This document shows positions 1 to 9,561 of a stretch of 32,981 nucleotides of DNA, in pieces (the stretch's first letter is position 1; each line of letters starts with the position of its first letter). The notes below the pieces were generated by a model. It was given only the letters and a program-made list of their open reading frames with translations, made no database searches and was not told where the DNA came from. The position numbers were made by a program, and so were the translations under genes. The stretch covers positions 1 through 32,981 of the forward strand of contig JAIBDQ010000020.1 of NCBI GenBank assembly GCA_024686135.1. The letters are read 5' to 3'. This DNA comes from Halobacteriovorax sp. Lineage in GTDB: Bacteria; Bdellovibrionota; Bacteriovoracia; Bacteriovoracales; Bacteriovoracaceae.

Positions 1-587
1 AGACCAAAAAGAATTAAATACGCAATGATGTGGTAGTTTCGCGGTAAAGGAAGAGCAAACCTATTAATTAAGGTTTTTATTGATTCTTTTTTTCGATAGA
101 GAAGAGGAAGAATTAAAAAATAAATGGCAACACCAATTCCAAGCCCTGTTCCAAAGATAATTCTATTTACTCGAAATCCTTTTTCACCAGGATTTGAAGC
201 CCCGCCGCCAAAACGCAAATTATGAAAATTGAATTCACCTTGGGAGTTATGTTTTTTAAAGAATTCGGGAGTTTCAAATCCAATAATTCGTTGTCCCCAA
301 GATATTTCTTCCCCTACTCCAAAAACAAAAACAAATCCCATGAGAATTAAGGAAAATATAAAGAGAGGCTTTTTAAAAGGTCCTAAGATGCTGGCTCGGT
401 AAAAACAAAGAAATCCACTCATAAAAAGAGCAAGTACTGTTAAGTATTCAATAAAACCATCTTCAACAACATAAGTGCCTTCATAATATCTTAGGTCTGT
501 TCTTGAATAATAAATTCCGAGTAAAACAAGTACAGTGACAAGTGCGAAAAAGATTCTTTCTAATATTTTGCGAGGTAGTGTATCTAT
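1..587 (-). CDS. Integral membrane protein of an uncharacterised family (EDGxxEY ... GEEISWGQRIxGFETPE motifs), C-terminus outside window
   Basis: Manual minus-strand translation is open from the window edge to an in-frame stop just upstream of 587: (I)DTLPRKILERIFFALVTVLVLLGIYYSRTDLRYYEGTYVVEDGFIEYLTVLALFMSGF...GVGEEISWGQRIIGFETPEFFKKHNSQGEFNFHNLRFGGG... Absent from the ORF track. No ATG/GTG/TTG near the N-terminus; candidate ATA start at 587-585. Confidence 0.7.
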   Translation of the reverse strand, partial: MDTLPRKILERIFFALVTVLVLLGIYYSRTDLRYYEGTYVVEDGFIEYLTVLALFMSGFLCFYRASILGPFKKPLFIFSLILMGFVFVFGVGEEISWGQRIIGFETPEFFKKHNSQGEFNFHNLRFGGGASNPGEKGFRVNRIIFGTGLGIGVAIYFLILPLLYRKKESIKTLINRFALPLPRNYHIIAYLILFG

Positions 588-1024
588 GCTTTCTCTCCAA
601 GATCATTAAATTTAGCAACTCTTCCAGTATGACGGCCTTCTTCAAAACGAGCCGAGAACCAAGCATCTGCAATAGCGGCAAGCTCATCATCTGAATTTAT
701 TCTAGCCCCTAAGCATAGCACATTAGCGTCATTATGCTGCCGAGATAACTCAGCCTCATTGGGGGTTCTGCATAAGGCTGCTCGAATTCCACTATAACGA
801 TTAGCGGCCATTGAGATACCTATTCCAGAGCCGCAAAGTAGGATCCCAAGTTTAGGCTCATCCTGAACCGCCTTAGCTAGCTTTGCTGCATAGTCTGGAT
901 AATCGCAGCGCTCAGGACTATCAGTTCCCAAATCGATGACTTCAAAATTATTTGAAAGATATTTCTTGAGTGCTTCTTTGCCTTCAAAGGCGGCGTGATC
1001 ACAGGCCATATAGATTTCTTGCAT
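584..1024 (-). CDS. rpiB: Ribose-5-phosphate isomerase B
   Basis: MACDHAAFEGKEALKKYL...CDYPDYA...GILLCGSGIGISMAANRYSGIRAALC...NDANVLCLGARI is the RpiB/LacAB signature. Confidence 0.95.
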   Translation of the reverse strand: MQEIYMACDHAAFEGKEALKKYLSNNFEVIDLGTDSPERCDYPDYAAKLAKAVQDEPKLGILLCGSGIGISMAANRYSGIRAALCRTPNEAELSRQHNDANVLCLGARINSDDELAAIADAWFSARFEEGRHTGRVAKFNDLGEKA

Positions 1025-1038
1025 GAGCTAATAATAGC

Positions 1039-1067
1039 AAAAAAAAAGGCCAGATTCTACTCTGGCC
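1039..1067 (-). terminator. Rho-independent terminator downstream of ahcY
   Basis: Perfect 7-bp stem ggccaga/tctggcc (1048-1054 / 1061-1067), followed on the minus strand by a T-run (A-run 1039-1047 on plus). Confidence 0.85.
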
Positions 1068-1095
1068 CCTTCGTATAACAGAATGTGTTATTTTC

Positions 1096-2388
1096 TTAGT
1101 ATCTGTAATGATCTGGCTTATATGGTCCATCTGCTGGAACACCTAAGTACTCAGATTGCTCTGGAGTCAGTCTATCAATCTTAACACCGATCTTTTCGAG
1201 GTGAAGACGAGCAACTTTCTCATCAAGATGCTTAGGAAGCATATAAACTTTATTCTCGTACTGATCAGTTCTTTCCCATAATTCAAGCTGAGCAAGAACC
1301 TGGTTTGTAAATGAGTTACTCATTACAAATGAAGGGTGACCAGTTGCACATCCAAGATTCACAAGACGACCTTGAGCAAGAAGAATAATTCTCTTCCCGT
1401 TTTTAGTGTATTGATCAACTTGAGGCTTAATATTCATTTCGTCATAAGTCTTATGAAGATGGCTGATTTCAATCTCTGAATCAAAGTGACCGATGTTACA
1501 TACAATCGCTCCGTCTTTCATTGAATCAAGATGACTTGCATTAATAACTGATGCACAACCAGTAGTTGTAACAAAGATATCTCCAAGCTTAGCTGCATCA
1601 TCCATATGCATTACTTGATGACCTTCCATTGATGCTTGAAGAGCACAAATTGGATCGATTTCAGTAATGATAACTCGTCCCCCAAGACCAAGAAGTGATC
1701 CTGCAGAACCTTTACCAACATCACCATAACCAGCAACAACACATGTCTTACCAGCGATCATTGTATCTGTTGCACGCTTAATTCCGTCTACTAGAGACTC
1801 ACGACAACCGTAAAGGTTATCAAACTTAGACTTGGTAACTGAATCATTGATATTAATTGCAGGAAGAGTAAGTGTTCCTTTTTTCATTCTTTCGTAAAGT
1901 CTATGTACACCAGTAGTTGTTTCTTCAGATAAACCTCTGATTCCCTCAACGAGTTCAGGGTGATCATCAAGAACCATATTTGTTAAATCTCCACCGTCAT
2001 CAAGAATCATGTTTAGTTTCTGTCCATCAGGGAAAGTTAGTGTTTTTTCAATACACCAGTTGAATTCCTCTTCGTTCATTCCTTTCCAGGCATAAACAGG
2101 AATTCCCGCAGCAGCGATGGCCGCAGCAGCATGATCTTGAGTTGAGAAGATATTACATGAAGACCATGTAACGTCAGCTCCAAGCTCAACTAGAGTTTCA
2201 ATAAGAACAGCTGTTTGAATTGTCATGTGAAGACAACCAGCAATTCTGGCACCTTTAAGTGGCTTAGATGCTCCAAATTCTTCTCTAAGGGACATAAGTC
2301 CTGGCATCTCAGATTCTGCGATTGTAATTTCTTTTCTACCCCAATCGGCAAGGGCAATGTCTGCAACTTTATAGTTTTGTTCGCTCAC
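1096..2388 (-). CDS. ahcY: Adenosylhomocysteinase
   Basis: [51 protein letters not shown]-terminal [11 protein letters not shown]: canonical SAH hydrolase. Confidence 0.97.
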   Translation of the reverse strand: MSEQNYKVADIALADWGRKEITIAESEMPGLMSLREEFGASKPLKGARIAGCLHMTIQTAVLIETLVELGADVTWSSCNIFSTQDHAAAAIAAAGIPVYAWKGMNEEEFNWCIEKTLTFPDGQKLNMILDDGGDLTNMVLDDHPELVEGIRGLSEETTTGVHRLYERMKKGTLTLPAININDSVTKSKFDNLYGCRESLVDGIKRATDTMIAGKTCVVAGYGDVGKGSAGSLLGLGGRVIITEIDPICALQASMEGHQVMHMDDAAKLGDIFVTTTGCASVINASHLDSMKDGAIVCNIGHFDSEIEISHLHKTYDEMNIKPQVDQYTKNGKRIILLAQGRLVNLGCATGHPSFVMSNSFTNQVLAQLELWERTDQYENKVYMLPKHLDEKVARLHLEKIGVKIDRLTPEQSEYLGVPADGPYKPDHYRY

Positions 2389-2550
2389 GGCTAATCTCCT
2401 GTAAAACGGCGTTCTTTAATGTTTTAAGTCGGCAGACTATAGCACCTAGGAAGCAGGCCCACAAGCATAGGGGCACTTAACCGAACTTAAACTAGGGTAA
2501 ATTGCTAGAAAAGCTAGCAATTCTAGGCATTGCGTTATAATAAGTAGGCT

Positions 2551-3483
2551 ATGGGTGATTATACTAAGCTTCAAAAGTCAGAAGCTCAGGAGATTTTAAA
2601 GCTTTACGGCAAAGGCGAAGTTACAAACTTTCGTGCTTTAAGCCTTGGGATTTCTAATTCAAATTATGATGTAAAGACTCCCGAAGGACGCTTCCTTCTC
2701 AAGGTTTCTAACGATAAAGACCATATTGATCTATCTAAAGAGCAAGAAATTTTACATCGTCTTGAGAGCGAAAAATTCCCCTACTCTCTAATTCCCTTCA
2801 CGACTAAAAATAATAAACTAGTATACGAATTTAAAGATTTCTCCGGGGTTCTTTATCCATTTGTAGATGGTATCCCTCCAGGACCAAGTGATCAGACCTG
2901 CTTTGAAATTGGAAAAGCTCTGGCCACTCTACACAGAGTTAAAAACATTGAAGGTCTTAGACCCCATGAAGAAGTTGGATATGGGGAGAATGAAATTTTA
3001 AAGTTCGTTGACTCTCCTAATTGTCCCGATGATTTCAAAGAAGCTTTTCAAGATATTTTTCCCGATAATCTTGAAGATTATAATGAAAATACTTGGGAAC
3101 AAGGCCTAATTCACGGAGACCTCTATTACGACAACACTCTCTTCGACAATAACCAACTCGCCTACCTTCTAGATTTTGAGCAGGCTGGAATTGGTCCTTA
3201 TATTTTAGACATTGGTATTTCAATGTCGGGTACTTGTCTAGAGAAGGGGCGTGTTCTTCCAGAGCTTGTGGCTTCTTACTTAGATGGTTATGAAAGCATC
3301 CGTCCTCTCCAGGGCGGAGAAATTGAGCATTTAACTGATGCCATTTTAATCGGTTTATTTTCAATAGCACTATGGAGAATCAAAAGATTTAAATTAAAAC
3401 AACTTAATCCAGAAATGGCAGATAGTTATAAGGAGCTTTTATACAAAGCTTACCTTTTCCATCACAGGATCAATAAAAAATGA
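2551..3483 (+). CDS. Homoserine kinase type II-like / APH-fold phosphotransferase
   Basis: LIHGDLYYDNTLF...AYLLDFEQAGIGPYILDIGI matches the APH/ThrB2 catalytic motifs; N-terminal ALSLGISNSNYDVKTPEGRFLLKV. Confidence 0.8.
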   Translation: MGDYTKLQKSEAQEILKLYGKGEVTNFRALSLGISNSNYDVKTPEGRFLLKVSNDKDHIDLSKEQEILHRLESEKFPYSLIPFTTKNNKLVYEFKDFSGVLYPFVDGIPPGPSDQTCFEIGKALATLHRVKNIEGLRPHEEVGYGENEILKFVDSPNCPDDFKEAFQDIFPDNLEDYNENTWEQGLIHGDLYYDNTLFDNNQLAYLLDFEQAGIGPYILDIGISMSGTCLEKGRVLPELVASYLDGYESIRPLQGGEIEHLTDAILIGLFSIALWRIKRFKLKQLNPEMADSYKELLYKAYLFHHRINKK

Positions 3484-4667
3484 ATGAATATTTTGCAAGC
3501 TGCCCTAGAGGCATGGAAGAGCTTCTCCTAGAAGAAATTAAACCTTTCGTTCAGGAGTCTTCAATTGGAAAAGGCGGTGTACTCTTCAAGGCAGATTGGC
3601 GCTCTACTCTGGTTCTTCTCATTACCACAAGACTCGCAAGTAGAGTTTTCTTGAAGCTCCACGAATTTAAATTTAAGAGCGAAAAAGATATACCTAAACA
3701 TGTTGAAAGTTATGACTGGCAAGATTTTATCGATATTAGGGACACCCTTAAAATCCAAACGATTTTAGATCGAGATGGAAAGAAGATTTATAAAAACTCT
3801 GTTTATATGAGTCAGCTGGTTAAAGATGGAATCTGTGACAAGATTAAATCCATAAGAGGAACTCGTCCTTCTGTTGAGCTAGAGAATCCCACACATAGTT
3901 TTAACTTTCGAGTAGAAGGTGAATACCAGTGCTTTAAAGGAATTGTATCAGTTGATCTTTGCGGTGAGGCTCTTTCAAATCGTGGTTATAGACCTCCCGG
4001 TCATAAGGCCCCCCTTAGAGAAAACTTAGCTGCTGCACTTTTAATGGCCAGTGACTGGAACCCAAAAGAAGATGTTTTGATTGATGGTATGTGCGGCTCA
4101 GGAACAATCCTAGCCGAGGCCGCATTAATCATGGGTGAAATTAGTCCTGCTTACTTAAGATGCGGAAAAAGAATTTCTTTTAGTTTCGAGAACCACCCTT
4201 GGTTCAAGAAAGATGAGGCTCTAAAAAAGTGGTGGGATGAACTTAAAACAAAAGCTTATGCGGAAGGCAAAAGAAAGATTGGTGAATTTCCTGAAAATAG
4301 AATTTACGGATTTGATAATCATAAAACTGCCATGCATGTTTCCCGCGAGACCTTAAAGATACTCGGACTAAAAAGAGAGCACGTCCCTCTTGATCTTGAA
4401 GATGTAACGGAACTTGTTCCACCGGTTGATAAGGGTGTTTTTATTTGCAATCCTCCTTACGGTGAAAGGCTTGGTGATATAGATGAGCTCGCAGACCTCT
4501 ATTATAAGATCGGTGAGAATCTTAAGAATAATTTTAAAGGGTTTAGAGGTTATGTCTTTACCGGAAACCCTGAGCTAAGAAAGAAGATTGCTCTTCAAAC
4601 ATCAGCTAGGGTTCCTTTTTGGAACGGTAAAATTGAGTGTCGCCTACTTCGCTACGAACTGCACTAA
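3480..4667 (+). CDS. THUMP-domain class I SAM-dependent RNA methyltransferase (RlmL/YcbY N-terminal type)
   Basis: N-terminal FASCPRGMEELLLEEI, VDLCGEALSNRGYRPPGHKAPLRENLAAALL, DGMCGSGTILAEAA, FICNPPYGERLGD. ATGA overlap with the preceding gene. Confidence 0.9.
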   Translation: MNEYFASCPRGMEELLLEEIKPFVQESSIGKGGVLFKADWRSTLVLLITTRLASRVFLKLHEFKFKSEKDIPKHVESYDWQDFIDIRDTLKIQTILDRDGKKIYKNSVYMSQLVKDGICDKIKSIRGTRPSVELENPTHSFNFRVEGEYQCFKGIVSVDLCGEALSNRGYRPPGHKAPLRENLAAALLMASDWNPKEDVLIDGMCGSGTILAEAALIMGEISPAYLRCGKRISFSFENHPWFKKDEALKKWWDELKTKAYAEGKRKIGEFPENRIYGFDNHKTAMHVSRETLKILGLKREHVPLDLEDVTELVPPVDKGVFICNPPYGERLGDIDELADLYYKIGENLKNNFKGFRGYVFTGNPELRKKIALQTSARVPFWNGKIECRLLRYELH

Positions 4668-5488
4668 CCACTAAAACTCTCAGCTAGCTTCATGGCCAGC
4701 TGAGGGTTCGAATACTTCATAAGAGCAGTTTTATTAACAACCTTGGCATAGTGCTTATCTGACTTACTAAAGAAGTATTGGGATACATCTGTATCTTTTA
4801 AGAAGATCGTATGTCCCTTCCCTCCAAACTTTCTAATGATAAAGTTACTATCAAGAAAACAAATCTCTCGAATCATAAAGTTTCTAGCGATATAAATAAG
4901 AATACAATGATCAGAAAGATCCACCAGAGACTTCCTCATCTTAACACCTTTAGGTGATGAGGTATCCGCCCAGTGAACTTTCACTTCAATTCTCTTATCT
5001 TCCAAGTAAAAATCAAAACCTCTTTGAGAGGCAGACTTTCTTTGCTCTAACCCAAAAATGGCCTTTGCATACCATTCCCCTAGTTGAACAGGTAAGTTCT
5101 TACCATTCATTAGGATTTGTTCGGCCTTTAAGGTTTGGTAACACTTATTTACCAATTCGATAGAATCGAAAATTTCCTTATTATTAGGAAGATGAAGAAT
5201 TGAGATTTTCTTGGAGAAAGTTCTCGTCAACTTACGACTGAATTGAGCCTCAAACCACTTGGGAAAGTGCTCATATTCAAACAATTCGTAAGTATCGTGA
5301 ACTAGGCCAAGTTTAAGCAGATCTCTTGGTGTAGAGATCCCCTCAATCTTTTTGACAAGGTACTTTAATGGAGCAAACTCGTTTGGACTTTCGCCCATCC
5401 CATCGATTTCATCTTTATCGTAATCCGTGCTTCCGTGAGTCTCCTGGTTAAAGTCCTTTATCTCGCGATTAAGAACTTCGAGGTTCAT
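4664..5488 (-). CDS. Hypothetical protein with candidate PD-(D/E)XK nuclease-like core
   Basis: RGFDFYLEDKRIEVKVHW resembles the D-(X)n-ExK core; remainder not recognised. Confidence 0.55.
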   Translation of the reverse strand: MNLEVLNREIKDFNQETHGSTDYDKDEIDGMGESPNEFAPLKYLVKKIEGISTPRDLLKLGLVHDTYELFEYEHFPKWFEAQFSRKLTRTFSKKISILHLPNNKEIFDSIELVNKCYQTLKAEQILMNGKNLPVQLGEWYAKAIFGLEQRKSASQRGFDFYLEDKRIEVKVHWADTSSPKGVKMRKSLVDLSDHCILIYIARNFMIREICFLDSNFIIRKFGGKGHTIFLKDTDVSQYFFSKSDKHYAKVVNKTALMKYSNPQLAMKLAESFSG

Positions 5489-5545
5489 GTAATTTCCAAA
5501 TTTTAAGTTTAAATAATAATCTTGTTTATCTTAACACTAGAAGAA

Positions 5546-7258
5546 CTAAACCTGAAAGCTGGATATATCTTCGCCAAACTCCAGAATAGAGGATGGAATA
5601 CCCGCGTGTTTAGTTAAACAATGTTTGCAAAAGACTTTAAAATCAGCCACTTTGCTTTGATAGAATGCAAGTTCATCCCCCTCGGAACTTCCAAGTTTTT
5701 GATGCGCCAAATTGGCCGCCTCCAGCAAACGCCAAGCAACAATTAAATGACCACTGTAGTTAAGAAAGTCAGTAGCGGATTCTAGCACTTTATCTGTTTC
5801 TTTTTTTGCAGCCATCTTTCCAAATTCTTCAAGCATGGCGGCACCGTTTTTTAGATATCCTGTAAGATATTTAATTTCATCACTGAATATGGTTGGGTCA
5901 GCATCACTAATCGTTTTAGTAACTTTACCAACAACTCTCTTAAAAGTTTCACCCTGCTCTTTTAAGTTTTTTCTCATAACAAAGTCGATGGCCTGAATAC
6001 CATTTGTCCCTTCATAGATAGTCCCGATTTTACAATCTCTAGCGAATTGCTCGATTCCATATTCACTACAAAATCCATAGCCTCCGTGAACCTGAATTCC
6101 CTCCACGGAAACATTAAATGCTTCATCCGTACAAAAGGCCTTGCATATAGGAATTAAGAAGGCGATTTCTTTGGCGGCTTCTTCATCTCCATTTTCTTCG
6201 GCATCAAAAAGATCTCCTGTATAAAGACAAAGTGATCGCATCCCTCTAGCGTAGGCACGCATTCTAAGAAGCATTCTCTTCACGTCTGGAAGATTAACAA
6301 TTTCCGTACCAAACTGACTTCTCTCTTTAGCGTATTGTTCAGTAAGCATGGTTACTAAATTAGCCTGTCCATCACCCTGTAGGGCCACAAGAAGCCTTGC
6401 CTCATTCATCATGATAAACATATTGGCCATGCCTTCAAACTCTTTGCCAATAAGCTCCCCCTTACAGTCGCCATTACCACCGAAGGTCATCTCACAAGTG
6501 GCACTTCCGTGGATCCCCATCTTCTCTTCAATTTTTGTACAAACAACATTATTTGAAGATTGATCATCATTAAGTTTGGAAACGATAAAAAGTGAAAGCC
6601 CTTTTGTTCCTTCTGGTGCACCTGGTGTTTTAGCAAGGACAAGGTGAATGATATTTTCATAAAGATCGTTGTCCCCTGAAGAGATAAATATTTTTACGCC
6701 TTTAATATTATAAGTTCCATCATCATTAGGAGTTGCAGTTGTTGTACTTGCCCCAACATCTGACCCAGCACCAGATTCAGTGAGGCACATGGTTCCACCC
6801 CAGCGTCCTTCCATAATGGGTGCGATATACTTTGCTTTTTGCTCATCACTTCCAACCTTATGAATAACATTTAAGGCCCCAGCCGTTAGACCTGGGTACA
6901 TGGAGTAGGCCACATTTGCACCGATAGAAATTGATTTACAGGCAAAAGTAATGGCCGAAGGAACAGGCATTCCGCCAATATCTTCAGGGTAACCAAGAGC
7001 GAACCATCCATTTTCATAAAAGGCCTGATTGGCCGATTGAAATTCTTGAGGTACAGTAACCGCCCCATCTTTAAGAGTTACGCCTTTTTCATCTCCGGCC
7101 ACTCTCGATGGATAAAGTTCTTTTCCCGTAAAGTAATCAAATTGGTTCACAATTTCTTTTAAATCTTGCTCGCCGTAATCAGCAGAGCGATCTTGAACTT
7201 TTAAAATCTCAAATAGATTGAACTCTATATCTCTTAAATCAGTTTTATATTGAGCCAT
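5546..7258 (-). CDS. Acyl-CoA dehydrogenase (long form)
   Basis: MCLTESGAGSDVGAS, ISSGDNDL, YEGTNGIQAIDFVMRK, GIQVHGGYGFCSEYGIEQFARDCKI are ACAD signatures. Confidence 0.95.
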   Translation of the reverse strand: MAQYKTDLRDIEFNLFEILKVQDRSADYGEQDLKEIVNQFDYFTGKELYPSRVAGDEKGVTLKDGAVTVPQEFQSANQAFYENGWFALGYPEDIGGMPVPSAITFACKSISIGANVAYSMYPGLTAGALNVIHKVGSDEQKAKYIAPIMEGRWGGTMCLTESGAGSDVGASTTTATPNDDGTYNIKGVKIFISSGDNDLYENIIHLVLAKTPGAPEGTKGLSLFIVSKLNDDQSSNNVVCTKIEEKMGIHGSATCEMTFGGNGDCKGELIGKEFEGMANMFIMMNEARLLVALQGDGQANLVTMLTEQYAKERSQFGTEIVNLPDVKRMLLRMRAYARGMRSLCLYTGDLFDAEENGDEEAAKEIAFLIPICKAFCTDEAFNVSVEGIQVHGGYGFCSEYGIEQFARDCKIGTIYEGTNGIQAIDFVMRKNLKEQGETFKRVVGKVTKTISDADPTIFSDEIKYLTGYLKNGAAMLEEFGKMAAKKETDKVLESATDFLNYSGHLIVAWRLLEAANLAHQKLGSSEGDELAFYQSKVADFKVFCKHCLTKHAGIPSSILEFGEDISSFQV

Positions 7259-7346
7259 ACGGATCTCCTCAGGTATTCAGCGATAGACCCTTTAATTATA
7301 ACTTAGAATGAGAATGGTGCTAGTTGAGATGTGTCAGGCAAGAAAT

Positions 7347-7377
7347 AAAAAAGCCAGTTAAAAAAACTGGCTTTTTT
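7347..7377 (-). terminator. Rho-independent (symmetrical) terminator downstream of the 7402-7998 lipoprotein gene
   Basis: Perfect 13-bp inverted repeat AAAAAAGCCAGTT-aaaaa-AACTGGCTTTTTT; T-run on both strands. Confidence 0.9.
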
Positions 7378-7401
7378 AGGTCGTTATTTACTTCTATGGG
7401 A

Positions 7402-7998
7402 TTAGAATCCTGTAGAAGCTCCTTTATAAAATGTAACGTCTCCGTTTGGTGATTCAATCCAAACTGGGTTTGCACAAGTAGTTTGGTTAAAGTCTAGAGT
7501 GATAACGTCTCCGTCACTTTCTCTTACTTTATAAATATTGTTACCAAGCTGCATGATGGCTCCACCAGAGCTATTCACTTCACTTACAAGTCTGCTAACA
7601 ATTTCAGCTACGCTATTTCCATAACTGTTCCCTGAACAAGCTCCATTTAAGTTTGCAAAAACAGTGAAATCACGAGTCTTATCATACTCACGTGAAGTTG
7701 TATCAAAGATCCACCAACTGCTTTCTTCAATTGAGAAAGATCCCTCTTCAAAATGAAGATTTAATGGCTGGCTTAATGTTTGAAATCCACCGTACTGATT
7801 GCTGCTTAATCTACTAAGTACAGATCCTGCACCAGATGAATAAGCATTACTTCCATTGTATGTGTTGTCATAGCAATTTCCGTAAGCATCACAGAATTGG
7901 TTTGCGACGGCATTTTCAGGCGTCTTGTTTTTCTTTTTTCCACATGCACTAAAACCAATTAAAGTTAGTACCAGTAGAAGGTGTGCTATTTTTTTCAT
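7402..7998 (-). CDS. Predicted lipoprotein, unknown function
   Basis: ORF track 7402..8016; start more likely at MKKIAHLLLVLTLIGFSAC (signal peptide plus lipobox). Confidence 0.75.
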   Translation of the reverse strand: MKKIAHLLLVLTLIGFSACGKKKNKTPENAVANQFCDAYGNCYDNTYNGSNAYSSGAGSVLSRLSSNQYGGFQTLSQPLNLHFEEGSFSIEESSWWIFDTTSREYDKTRDFTVFANLNGACSGNSYGNSVAEIVSRLVSEVNSSGGAIMQLGNNIYKVRESDGDVITLDFNQTTCANPVWIESPNGDVTFYKGASTGF

Positions 7999-8218
7999 TT
8001 CTTTCCTCCTGTCCATAGACTCATGTCTAAAGAATTTATTAGTTAAAATTTAAGTTCACACAAATATGCATTTATAATTGCAACGACGGTGCCAATATTT
8101 AGAAGCGGATTACGGGTACTTAGAAAGTAGCTTTTCAACAACTTAGGAACATGTGTCTAAACTCTATACAATATAAGAGACTAAAAAGAGCAAAACACAT
8201 CTTTGTAATTACAGCAAG

Positions 8219-9502
8219 TTAGAGACTTTTTAGATAAGTTTCTAGACGGTCACAGCCCTCTTTTAGGCGAGAACAATAGGTATTGATAAAGCTTTCGTCT
8301 AAAGATTTGCCACTTTGAAAGGCCTGTAAAGCCGCCTCACCATCGTAATCCACAGTGGCCACTCGTACGCCAAGGTAGCTTTCATCAAGATAAAAATCAC
8401 TGCCAGGAAGTACAGCAATAAGAAGTTTGTCGAACAACTCCTGAGACAACTCTGCACACTCAATGATTCCTTTTGCCTTAAATTTATCTTTAAAATTTTC
8501 AAAGTCAGGAAAAAGGTAAAAGGCACCTTCTGGTTTTGGGCAATTCAACCCCATGGAGGTAAACCTTTTATGGAGGTATTCCCCAGCGAGATTATGAATC
8601 TCGGAACATTGCTTGATATGATTTAAAAGATCATCATTAACTGTATAGGCTGCAAGGGCCGCGTATTGAATAGGGGCTGAGACAGCACTAAAAGTTTCAC
8701 TGATCATTGAACAAAGAGCCTTTGTAAATTCAGAGAAATTTTTTGGTGCGGACAAAATACCCAGCCTATAGCCACCAGCTCCATGGGACTTAGAAAGCCC
8801 CGTGGTAATAATAGTTCCCTCTGGGTAATGGTTGTGAAAACCCACATAAGGCTTACTGGCAAAATTAACAAGACTATAAATCTCATCACTGATCACAATG
8901 ACATTTTGTTTTTTACAAACTTTAGCAAGAGCTTCTATTTCTTCTGAACTATAAAGTGCTCCAGTAGGATTGGCAGGATTATTTAAGATGAGATTTTTCT
9001 GCTCTCCTGGAAACTTCAAACAAGCTGCCTCAAGTTCCTCTGGAGTCATTTTATAAAAATTGCCTCGCTTCGTAATAATCGGTTCAATAATCTTGCCGCG
9101 AATATTCACCTGAGGTCCATAACTAACCCAGCTAGGAGCAGGAACTAAAACCGGTCCCTCTAAACAATACAGGGCCTGAAAGATCATTTCTTTAGAGCCC
9201 GGTCCAACCAAGACACCATCTAAATGTAGGTCATAATCAAAGAGGCTCTTATGCCAATTCACCACTGCCTTACAAAGTTCTGGTAAACCTCTTGTTGGTA
9301 AATAATCCTTCTGGTGAGAATTGTCCCTAAGTGCTTTTTGGATGCTTTCATGAACGGGAAATGGGCTCTGTCCAAATCCAAAGTGAATCACATCCTTCCC
9401 CGCCGCCCGCGCGGCCTTTGCCTGCAGATTGATCGCCAAAGTGGCAGATTCCTTAAGGCCAGTGATATTGGGGTTAAGTTGTGGTTTAAAGCTCATAGGC
9501 AA
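8219..9502 (-). CDS. PLP-dependent aminotransferase class I/II
   Basis: VIHFGFGQSPFPVHESI, YLPTRGLPEL, LNNPANPTGALYSSEEI, ISDEIYSLVNF, GLSKSHGAGGYRLG: fold-type I aminotransferase motifs. Confidence 0.92.
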   Translation of the reverse strand: MPMSFKPQLNPNITGLKESATLAINLQAKAARAAGKDVIHFGFGQSPFPVHESIQKALRDNSHQKDYLPTRGLPELCKAVVNWHKSLFDYDLHLDGVLVGPGSKEMIFQALYCLEGPVLVPAPSWVSYGPQVNIRGKIIEPIITKRGNFYKMTPEELEAACLKFPGEQKNLILNNPANPTGALYSSEEIEALAKVCKKQNVIVISDEIYSLVNFASKPYVGFHNHYPEGTIITTGLSKSHGAGGYRLGILSAPKNFSEFTKALCSMISETFSAVSAPIQYAALAAYTVNDDLLNHIKQCSEIHNLAGEYLHKRFTSMGLNCPKPEGAFYLFPDFENFKDKFKAKGIIECAELSQELFDKLLIAVLPGSDFYLDESYLGVRVATVDYDGEAALQAFQSGKSLDESFINTYCSRLKEGCDRLETYLKSL

Positions 9503-9561
9503 TATGATAATTAATGGTTATACAAAAAGCTAATCTACATTGAGCCTCGGAGCCTGACGCC

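Noticed and set aside
481-690. 69-aa minus ORF overlapping rpiB
   Set aside because: Shadow frame; the real neighbouring gene is the 1-587 membrane-protein frame.
2389-2550. SAH riboswitch upstream of ahcY
   Set aside because: No match to the SAH riboswitch core I recall was found in the 5' region; only a simple inverted repeat.
3035-3370. 111-aa ORF antisense to the homoserine kinase-like gene
   Set aside because: Antisense shadow of a well-supported CDS; no recognisable motifs. Same reasoning for the other short overlapping ORFs (e.g. 3561-3758, 10495-10725, 18095-18370, 29008-29292).
4675-4708. Intrinsic terminator at the first convergent junction (AACTCTCAGCT...AGCTGAGGGTT)
   Set aside because: The hairpin is real, but its 3' T-run is only four bases on the minus strand and lies before that gene's stop codon, so use as its terminator would produce a nonstop mRNA.
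7685-7700. CACGTG-containing parS-like sequence
   Set aside because: Flanks do not match TGTTTCACGTGAAACA and it lies inside a lipoprotein CDS.
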